A stretch of DNA of 5,352 bases from CAYVAP01 sp964343195 (GTDB taxonomy: Bacteria > Bacteroidota > Bacteroidia > J057): NCBI GenBank assembly GCA_964343195.1, contig CAYFIR010000223.1, forward strand, positions 1-5,352. The letters are read 5' to 3'. The notes below the pieces were generated by a model. That model was not told where the DNA came from, searched no databases, and saw only the letters and a list, made by a program, of their open reading frames with translations. Made by a program: the position numbers and the translations under genes. This document shows positions 1 to 5,352 of the stretch, piece after piece (the first letter of the stretch is position 1; each line of letters opens with the position of its first letter).

Positions 1-404
1 CTGACGAAGAGTTCTGGAACGAGATAGGCCAGATACCTGCCGCAGGTAACAGCGAAATGGTCCGTCAGTACCAGTTTACAGATCAGCAGCCGGACAACGG
101 CCTCAACTACTACCGCCTCCGTCAGGTGGACCTGGACGGAACCCATAGTTTTAGCGAGGTGCGTTCGGTTAGCTTCCAGGAGTTGGGCATCCGGGTATAT
201 CCCAATCCGGTTGAAAACACCCTGCACCTCGACCTCCCCGCCGGGGACTGGAATGCGGAACTGTTGGACGGACTGGGCCGAAGCATCCTAAGCGTCGAGC
301 AGGTAGGCCGAGAACTTGACCTCAGCCAATTGCCTGCTGGCACCTATCAGTTGCGCCTCACCGGATCGGAAGGGCAGCAGTGGAATACGACAGTGGTGAA
401 ATAG
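1..404 (+). CDS. C-terminal end of a T9SS-secreted protein (5' partial)
   Basis: The reading frame is open from the left edge (first full codon at position 3), so the gene starts outside the window. The ATG at 57 is an internal methionine, because homology to the downstream LamG protein runs through it. The 133 visible residues contain the end of an Ig/fibronectin-like module (AAGNS, then NYYRLRQVDLDG) and, from about visible residue 65 (VYPNP), a complete T9SS type A sorting domain with the GLGR and LPAGTYQLRL strands, ending in VVK. By family knowledge, this domain directs export across the outer membrane by the type IX system and is usually cleaved on the surface. The cargo part is unknown because it is off the window. 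The last 100 residues differ from the end of the 989-residue protein at one position only (Ser versus Arg), while the preceding 33 match at 21. The gene ends with two consecutive TAG codons (402-407) and a terminator at 431-462. Confidence 0.93.
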   Translation, partial: DEEFWNEIGQIPAAGNSEMVRQYQFTDQQPDNGLNYYRLRQVDLDGTHSFSEVRSVSFQELGIRVYPNPVENTLHLDLPAGDWNAELLDGLGRSILSVEQVGRELDLSQLPAGTYQLRLTGSEGQQWNTTVVK

Positions 405-464
405 TAGCCTTCTTTGTCCATATTGAAAGGAAGCCTGCGGCCTTTGGTCGTGGGCTTTTCTTAT
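98..464 (+). repeat. Direct repeat copy A: shared gene 3' end plus terminator
   Basis: This segment matches 3341-3707 at a constant offset of 3243 bp. Positions 174-464 are identical base for base to 3417-3707 (291 bp). The flank 98-173 has six differences (119, 158, 161, 162, 164, 173), of which only 173 changes an amino acid. The repeat covers the end of the Ig-like module, the whole sorting domain, the double stop and the 3' non-coding hairpin. Just past 464 the similarity decays within about 15 bases. Identity across non-coding bases means protein-level selection alone cannot explain it. Confidence 0.96.
431..462 (+). terminator. Rho-independent terminator after the partial gene
   Basis: A 12-bp stem pairs 431-442 (AAGCCTGCGGCC) with 446-457 (GGTCGTGGGCTT), including three G-U wobbles, around a TTT loop. 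It runs directly into a T-rich tail, TTTTCTT (456-462). It starts 26 bases after the TAG at 402-404. It separates this gene from the next, so the LamG gene is probably transcribed from its own promoter. Confidence 0.82.
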
Positions 465-677
465 GGATTCCCCTTTCCAACACCTAAACCCAGGAACAAG
501 ACCCCTTTCCTTTTGCAGGGGGCTCAAGGCATAAAACATGAGGGCAAACCATGTAACCAATTAACAACATTTGCCCAAATATTATTTGATAATCGAAATA
601 TATTACACTAGACAATATCAAAGCTGGGGATATACAACCGCTCCCGGCATGAAACATTCAAGTTTTAGTCAAAGACT
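465..677. other. Intergenic leader of the LamG gene, no gene seen
   Basis: Reading frames here are short and have no recognisable content. The right half (about 550-677) is clearly AT-rich and probably holds the promoter of the downstream gene. I could not find a clean Bacteroidota -33 TTG / -7 TAnnTTTG pair. The closest is a TTTG at 585-588 preceded by TA with one base too many. No Shine-Dalgarno sequence precedes the ATG at 678. A small dyad, AGTC-AAA-GACT, lies at 667-677, directly against the start codon. Confidence 0.5.
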
Positions 678-3647
678 ATGAACCCCTTCCCAAAAATCAT
701 TTTTGCATTCCTACTCCTGGCTCCTCTGGGCATTTTATCTCAGTCTCTCCCCTTTTTCTTCGTTGGAATGGAATTAAGTGGAGTTCCCATTACACCTGAA
801 GAACAGAACTACTGGAAAGCAGAAAACCTGCCCTCATGGAACAGCTTGCAAAGAGATATACTTTCCACATCTGTTATTGACTATTTCTCCACAAACTCCG
901 TGTCCCCTGAAAGCCACACATACATCGCAAAGGGGATTTCAGGTGTCGCAGATCACGGAGGCTACGCGTTAGATTTTGATGGAACCGATGATTTTGTGAG
1001 CCTTCCCAATGAATCAAGTTTCGATTTTACGACTGCCATGACCGTTGAAGCCTGGATCAAAGTGGGTGTTTTTGACAAAGGATGGCAAGCGATCGTTACA
1101 AAAGGGGATGCTGCCTGGAGACTTCACCGTTACAATACTAGTGACAATATCTCCTTTGGCACGGGCGGCTTGAGCAACACCGACCTTCAGGGCACAACCA
1201 ATGTCAATGACGGCCAATGGCACCACGTGGCATGCGTATTCGATGGTTCGACCAAAATCTTATACGTAGATGGGAAATTAGACGCATCAATTGCTGTTAC
1301 TGGAACCATTGCCACCAGTAATGCTGCCGTGTATTTTGGTGAAAACAGTGAAGCTACAAGCAGACATTTTAATGGTTCCATAGACGAAGTCCGTATCTGG
1401 GATGACGCCCGTACCCAGGCCGAGATCCAGGCAAACATGCACCGAGAACTGGCAGGGAGCGAAGCCAATTTGGTCGCCTATTACCAAATGTCCGATGGTA
1501 GTGGCACCAGCCTGACTGATAATACCAGCAATGGACATACTGGCACCCTTAATAACAGTCCCTCCTGGGTTACCTCCGCCGCCCACGCCGGACCGGGGAT
1601 GGCCCTGGATTTTGATGGAGGGGATGATTTTGCCTACGCAGCCCTGAATGCCAGCTCCAGTTCTACCATCACGCTGGAATGCTGGCTATCCTTCAATTCG
1701 CTGACCGACCAGCAGAATATGATGAATGTTCATAGTACCGCCAACAGCTTGATCCGTCTGGTCCCTTATAAAACCTCCGGCAACTCGATCAGCCTGTTTA
1801 TCTATGATGGCTCTGACACCTACATTGTTCCAACTACGTTTTCCGTCACCCAAACCGATGAGTGGCATCATCTGGTTTTTATTTATGACGCTGGTACAGT
1901 AGAGATTTATGCCGATGGTAACCAGGTGGGAAGTGCGAGTAGTCAGGGCTCTTTCAATACCGGCGCGTCAAGTCAGTTTTCAATGGGAGCTGATTTTGAC
2001 GGGTCAGCTGCAGGCTTCCACTCAAATGTAAAAATGGATGAAGTCAGAATCTGGTCTGACGTTCGTACCGAAGCAGAAATTCGTGCCAATATGTATCGCA
2101 CCCTGGATGGGGATGAGGCAGGCCTGCTTTCATACTATCGATGCGACCAGCAACCTGAAAGCGGAAACACCACGGTGTATGATTTAAGCAATTCGGGGCA
2201 CAATGCGACTCTCAGCTTAATGGACGCCACGACTGACTGGGTATCTGCCTCCCCATTCAACACCTGGATCGGCTCGGAGGACGGCGACTGGAGCAATGGA
2301 GACAACTGGAGTCTAGGTTCCGCTCCCACCACAGAAGATGTGGGAGTTTTTGACTGGGACAATTCCAACTCCCCATCCAGCGCAGACATTTCCGGGCGAC
2401 ACTTTTACGTAGGTCAGGGAGTTAGCATGAGTGCTACCGGAGACCTCACCCTCAGCGGCGACTACTACAACGCGGGGACCTTCACCACGACCGGAGACGT
2501 TACCTTCTCGGGCTCTTCTGCCCAGACTATACGCGGTACCGGAACCAGTACCTTTGGCGGACTGATCATCAACAACTCTGCTGGAGTGACCATGGAACAG
2601 GACGTGGAAGCCACCAGTGGACTGACCCTCACAGCGGGCCTGCTTCAGCTAAACAGTCAGACTCTCACCCTGGGCACCGGAGCCAGTCTCAGCGGTAGTC
2701 CTGGCAATACCAACCATGTAGTCGCCACCAGCGGTACCCTTCGAAAAGAGTACAGCGGAACGGGTAGCTTTAGTTTCCCCGTTGGAGATGGAACCGTCTA
2801 TACCCCAATATCCCTGAATTTCACCAGCGGGGTATTTGCCTCCGCCTATGCAGACGTGGACCTTACCGCCGGCAAGCACCCCAACAATACCAGCTCCAAC
2901 CACTATATCGAGCGATACTGGACAGTCAGCAGCAGTGGCATCAGCAGCTTTGACTGTACCGTAACCGCTACTTACGACGACGCGGATATCCAGGGAACTG
3001 AAGCAGAATATTACGTGGGCAAATGGAACGGTGCCTCCTGGACCCTGCTTGGGGCTGCGACACCTGCCAGCAACCAGATTTCCGGTAGCGTGAGCAGTTT
3101 TTCAGACTTCACAGCAGGAGAACTCGGCGTCTTCCCGGTAGAGTGGCTGGACTTCACCGCCACGCCTCAACAGCAGACCGTATTGCTCGACTGGTCCACC
3201 GCTCAGGAGCAGAACTCACATTTCTTTGCCATTGAGCGCAGCACCGATGAGCAGTACTGGCGCGAGATCGGGCAGCAATCAGCCGCCGGAAATAGCCAGG
3301 ACATCCGGCAGTATGCGTTTACCGACCAAAAACCTGAAGTCGGCCTCAACTACTACCGCCTGCGTCAGGTGGACCTGGACGGAACCCATAGTTTTAGCGA
3401 AGTAAGATCGGTTAGATTCCAGGAGTTGGGCATCCGGGTATATCCCAATCCGGTTGAAAACACCCTGCACCTCGACCTCCCCGCCGGGGACTGGAATGCG
3501 GAACTGTTGGACGGACTGGGCCGAAGCATCCTAAGCGTCGAGCAGGTAGGCCGAGAACTTGACCTCAGCCAATTGCCTGCTGGCACCTATCAGTTGCGCC
3601 TCACCGGATCGGAAGGGCAGCAGTGGAATACGACAGTGGTGAAATAG
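678..3647 (+). CDS. LamG (concanavalin-like) domain protein with T9SS type A sorting domain
   Basis: A 989-residue exported protein, probably surface-attached or secreted and binding glycans or other ligands; the ligand is unknown. The start is secure: an in-frame TAG lies at 666-668 and ATG 678 opens a signal peptide (KIIFAFLLLAPLGILSQS). Residues about 24-94 match no family I know. LamG domain 1 spans about 95-300 (ALDFDGTDDF; WHH at 181-183; YVDG at 196-199; DEVRIW at 236-241) and LamG domain 2 about 307-525 (ALDFDGGDDF; WHH at 396-398; YADG at 411-414; DEVRIW at 454-459). Both belong to the Laminin_G_3 / concanavalin-like lectin fold. A WIGSEDGDWSNGDNW motif (530-544) opens a Thr/Ser/Gly-rich beta-strand region to about 815, including ERYWTV at 745. 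FPVEWL at 819 starts the Ig-like module, and VYPNP at 921 starts the sorting domain. No glycoside hydrolase or peptidase motif is visible. Base composition is lower in GC over the N-terminal third. The 3' end is a copy of the preceding gene's. Confidence 0.95.
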   Translation: MNPFPKIIFAFLLLAPLGILSQSLPFFFVGMELSGVPITPEEQNYWKAENLPSWNSLQRDILSTSVIDYFSTNSVSPESHTYIAKGISGVADHGGYALDFDGTDDFVSLPNESSFDFTTAMTVEAWIKVGVFDKGWQAIVTKGDAAWRLHRYNTSDNISFGTGGLSNTDLQGTTNVNDGQWHHVACVFDGSTKILYVDGKLDASIAVTGTIATSNAAVYFGENSEATSRHFNGSIDEVRIWDDARTQAEIQANMHRELAGSEANLVAYYQMSDGSGTSLTDNTSNGHTGTLNNSPSWVTSAAHAGPGMALDFDGGDDFAYAALNASSSSTITLECWLSFNSLTDQQNMMNVHSTANSLIRLVPYKTSGNSISLFIYDGSDTYIVPTTFSVTQTDEWHHLVFIYDAGTVEIYADGNQVGSASSQGSFNTGASSQFSMGADFDGSAAGFHSNVKMDEVRIWSDVRTEAEIRANMYRTLDGDEAGLLSYYRCDQQPESGNTTVYDLSNSGHNATLSLMDATTDWVSASPFNTWIGSEDGDWSNGDNWSLGSAPTTEDVGVFDWDNSNSPSSADISGRHFYVGQGVSMSATGDLTLSGDYYNAGTFTTTGDVTFSGSSAQTIRGTGTSTFGGLIINNSAGVTMEQDVEATSGLTLTAGLLQLNSQTLTLGTGASLSGSPGNTNHVVATSGTLRKEYSGTGSFSFPVGDGTVYTPISLNFTSGVFASAYADVDLTAGKHPNNTSSNHYIERYWTVSSSGISSFDCTVTATYDDADIQGTEAEYYVGKWNGASWTLLGAATPASNQISGSVSSFSDFTAGELGVFPVEWLDFTATPQQQTVLLDWSTAQEQNSHFFAIERSTDEQYWREIGQQSAAGNSQDIRQYAFTDQKPEVGLNYYRLRQVDLDGTHSFSEVRSVRFQELGIRVYPNPVENTLHLDLPAGDWNAELLDGLGRSILSVEQVGRELDLSQLPAGTYQLRLTGSEGQQWNTTVVK

Positions 3648-3707
3648 TAGCCTTCTTTGTCCATATTGAAAGGAAGCCTGCGGCCTTTGGTCGTGGGCTT
3701 TTCTTAT
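3341..3707 (+). repeat. Direct repeat copy B: shared gene 3' end plus terminator
   Basis: This is the partner of 98-464. The perfect block is 3417-3707. The differing flank carries synonymous changes (CTG for CTC, GAA for GAG, GTA for GTG, AGA for CGT) and one replacement, AGA (Arg) for AGC (Ser), at 3414-3416. The repeat ends at the tail of the second terminator. The third gene's 3' end is not part of this repeat; its sorting domain is only distantly similar. Confidence 0.96.
3674..3705 (+). terminator. Rho-independent terminator after the LamG gene
   Basis: This hairpin is identical to the one at 431-462: stem 3674-3685 / 3689-3700, loop TTT, tail TTTTCTT. It begins 26 bases after the first TAG of the double stop (3645-3650). 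It implies that the 451-residue gene downstream is not simply co-transcribed with the LamG gene. Confidence 0.82.
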
Positions 3708-3739
3708 AAAATCCCCCTTTACAGCCCATTCAGGCCAGG

Positions 3740-3776
3740 TGGGACAATAATCCAAGGATTTGGAACAATAGTCCAA
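3740..3776. promoter_or_regulatory. Two operator-like dyad repeats upstream of the 451-residue gene
   Basis: TGGGACAATAATCCAA (3740-3755) and TGGAACAATAGTCCAA (3761-3776) match at 14 of 16 positions and are spaced 21 bp apart, about two helical turns. Each unit is itself an interrupted dyad, TGG(G/A)-7 bases-TCCA. Together they lie 61-97 bp before the ATG at 3837 and after the LamG gene terminator. Paired dyads on the same helix face resemble a transcription-factor site, but no factor can be named. Chance repetition in a short spacer remains possible. Confidence 0.35.
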
Positions 3777-3836
3777 TCCCCTGAAAAGTCATTTTAAGAC
3801 CTTGCTGCCATCAATTTTCCACCTAACCTTTTTTCC

Positions 3837-5192
3837 ATGATCAAACAAAGCAGCATACTGATCCTGGCAATGGGCCTGATGGTCCATTCCGCCATTGCCC
3901 AGGGATCTCTCAAGGTCGGTAGCGGTACCCACATGGTCGTGAATGGCGAACCGAACATAGTAGTCCAGGAAATGTCCTGGGTCAATGATGGCACCTTCAC
4001 CGCAGACAGTAGTACGGTCCGATTTACTGGAACCGGGGTAGACTCCATCGCAGGAGCCAGCATCAGTAGTTTTTACGCCGTGGTCATCGACAAGACCACC
4101 GACAGCCTCCTGATGAAACAGGATATGGCTGTAGAAGACACCCTGTATTTCCTCACGGGATACCTAAACCTCAATGGGCAGGAGGTGACTCTTGGCACTG
4201 CTCAGGGCGGGCTTTCCGGCGAATCAGAAACCAGCAGAACCGTAGGTCCCAATGGCGGGGAAGTTGTCAAAGTTCTTGTCCTGAATGCTCCCTCCGGTGA
4301 GAATCCTGGCAACCTTGGAGCTATCCTTACCACCCCTGATAACCTTGGCACAACTACCATCCGTCGTGGCCACACGGCCCAATCGTTACCCGGAGGCAAT
4401 TCCATCAACCGCTACTACGAAATCGACCCCCAAAACAACAGCGGATTGAATGCCTCCCTTCGGTTAAGTTATTTTGACGCGGAGCTAAATGGCATTTCCG
4501 AAACCGACCTTGAGCTATTCCGCAGCGACAATTCCGGCAGCACCTGGAATGCCAGCGGCTTTGCTACCCGCGATGCGGTCGCCAACTACATCCAGCAATC
4601 AGGACTCGACCAGATGGGCCGCTGGACCGCCAGTACCCTGTCGGCTTTTCCTGTCGAATGGCTAGGCTTTGATGCATGGCCAAAAGCAGGTCAGGTCCAG
4701 ACCCAGTGGTTAACTGCGACAGAGATCAACAATGACTACTTTGTCGTGGAACGCAGCCAGGATGGAGAAGCATTTGAACCATTTGCTACGGTACCAGCAG
4801 TTGGCAACAGCCAGACCGTCCAGGTGTATGACGCACTTGACCCCAATCCCTATCAGGGGTTTTCCTACTACCGCGTCAAGCAGGTGGACCTTGACGGATC
4901 GCATAGCTATACCCAGCAGGTAGAGGTCTTTTTTGAATCTGAATTCCAGATGTCTCTTTACCCCAATCCGGCGGAGAACCAGGCATGGCTTGCTCTCGAC
5001 TGGGAAGGCCGCGGTACCGTGCACATTGAGTTTCTAGATGCACGTGGGCGAGTCGTACAGACTCAGGATCAGATGTTGGTTCCCGGCCCAAACCAATTGC
5101 CACTGGATGTAAGTCAGCTTACCGAAGGCTCCTACGCCATAAAAGTCCAGTTACCGAACCGAGTATTGGCCATGCGCCTTGTAGTAGAATAA
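3837..5192 (+). CDS. T9SS type A sorting domain-containing protein, no LamG domain
   Basis: A 451-residue exported protein of unknown specific function. ATG 3837 is the first start after an in-frame TAA at 3795-3797 and opens a clear signal peptide with predicted cleavage after AIA (residues 20-22, before QG). Residues about 23-265 form a beta-rich region that aligns in order with the middle of the 989-residue protein: NDGTFT at 50 with NAGTFT at 598, LNLNGQEVTLG with LQLNSQTLTLG, and NRYYEI near 191 with ERYWTV at 745. FPVEWL at 271 begins the Ig-like module (ATEINNDYFVVERS, then YYRVKQVDLDG). LYPNP at 374 begins the sorting domain, with ARGRVV and LTEGSYAIKV strands. It is therefore a shorter, diverged paralogue lacking the lectin domains. 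No catalytic motif is visible. The A/T-rich sequence before the start has no Shine-Dalgarno. Confidence 0.94.
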   Translation: MIKQSSILILAMGLMVHSAIAQGSLKVGSGTHMVVNGEPNIVVQEMSWVNDGTFTADSSTVRFTGTGVDSIAGASISSFYAVVIDKTTDSLLMKQDMAVEDTLYFLTGYLNLNGQEVTLGTAQGGLSGESETSRTVGPNGGEVVKVLVLNAPSGENPGNLGAILTTPDNLGTTTIRRGHTAQSLPGGNSINRYYEIDPQNNSGLNASLRLSYFDAELNGISETDLELFRSDNSGSTWNASGFATRDAVANYIQQSGLDQMGRWTASTLSAFPVEWLGFDAWPKAGQVQTQWLTATEINNDYFVVERSQDGEAFEPFATVPAVGNSQTVQVYDALDPNPYQGFSYYRVKQVDLDGSHSYTQQVEVFFESEFQMSLYPNPAENQAWLALDWEGRGTVHIEFLDARGRVVQTQDQMLVPGPNQLPLDVSQLTEGSYAIKVQLPNRVLAMRLVVE

Positions 5193-5196
5193 GCAG

Positions 5197-5296
5197 ATGG
5201 ACAAAAGAAAAGCGGTATATGGTATGCGGAATAAGGCTTAAAAGCAACACCTCATGCCTTACTCCCTGTTCCGCATACCCGAAAACTTATGTCCAT
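5197..5296. repeat. Nested inverted repeat downstream of the last gene
   Basis: The core arms GGTATGCGGAA (5221-5231) and TTCCGCATACC (5269-5279) are perfect 11-bp complements. Directly inside, TAAGGC (5232-5237) pairs with GCCTTA (5256-5261), leaving a 7-base bulge, CTCCCTG, on the right and an 18-base loop. Outside, ATGGACAAAAG (5197-5207) pairs with CTTATGTCCAT (5286-5296) with one mismatch. No T-run follows on the + strand, so it is not a standard terminator for the 451-residue gene. It could be a terminator or processing stem, a structured RNA or a small palindromic element. Confidence 0.6.
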
Positions 5297-5352
5297 GTAC
5301 TTAAGCAGGTGGACAGATGTAAACCAGTAAAAGGTATAAAGGAAATGGAGGT

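Noticed and set aside
57..404. A complete 115-residue gene starting at ATG 57
   Set aside because: The frame is open to the window edge and the residues before this ATG align with the Ig-like module of the 989-residue protein, so the ATG is internal to a truncated gene.
502..521. Hairpin CCCCT / AGGGG in the intergenic region
   Set aside because: The stem is only 5 bp with a 10-base loop and no T-tail follows; likely chance.
122..560. Minus-strand open frames opposite the first gene's end, repeated almost identically opposite 3365-3776
   Set aside because: They are antisense shadows of the T9SS sorting domain. Their duplication merely follows from the 291-bp repeat, and their products show no domain or signal.
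560..590. Possible Bacteroidota promoter with TTTG at 585-588
   Set aside because: The -7 element would have the wrong internal spacing (TA, three bases, TTTG) and no TTG lies at a suitable upstream distance.
414..611. Small plus-strand open frame in the intergenic region
   Set aside because: It runs through the terminator hairpin, has low-complexity unrecognisable content and no ribosome-binding signal.
5221..5279. Integron attC-like site
   Set aside because: The imperfect palindrome and bulge are suggestive in shape, but the conserved RYYYAAC / GTTRRRY core pair is not present in the right arrangement and no integrase or cassette context is visible.
5345..5352. Start of another gene at ATG 5345
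   Set aside because: Only eight bases remain in the window, so nothing supports a reading frame.

Overview
The window looks like a piece of a Bacteroidota chromosome, probably a Saprospiria/Lewinella-like marine or environmental lineage (lineage inferred from memory of protein style, not searched). The evidence is three same-strand genes for large exported proteins that end in the type IX secretion system (T9SS) type A sorting domain. Each has the usual module just before it: a fibronectin/Ig-like domain, which in the two complete genes opens with FPVEWL, containing an IERS- or VERS-type strand in the same two genes and a YYR(L/V)(R/K)QVDLDG strand in all three. Such exported proteins are typical of Bacteroidota. 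Start codons lack Shine-Dalgarno sequences, also typical of the phylum.

Layout: (1) positions 1-404 hold the last 133 codons of a T9SS-cargo gene whose start lies outside the window, closed by a double TAG and a rho-independent terminator. (2) Positions 678-3647 hold a complete 989-residue protein: signal peptide, about 70 unassigned residues, two LamG/concanavalin-like lectin domains, a beta-rich repeat region, the Ig-like module and the T9SS sorting domain. It ends in the same double TAG and terminator. (3) Positions 3837-5192 hold a complete 451-residue protein that lacks the LamG domains but shares the beta-rich region, the Ig-like module and the sorting domain in diverged form. (4) Positions 5193-5352 are non-coding and carry a strong nested inverted repeat.

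The most notable point is that the 3' ends of the first two genes, including 60 bp after the first stop codon and the whole terminator, are a direct repeat: 291 bp without a mismatch (174-464 = 3417-3707), after a 76-bp flank with six differences. Homology upstream of that is much weaker. This points to recent gene conversion or unequal crossing-over in a tandem paralogue family. The 3243 bp between equivalent positions hold exactly one LamG gene unit, which could in principle be lost or amplified. The proteins are probably surface-exposed or secreted carbohydrate-binding or adhesin-like factors. No enzyme active site, mobile-element gene, RNA gene or CRISPR array is visible, and I see no convincing new molecular system beyond this paralogue array and two unexplained non-coding structures.
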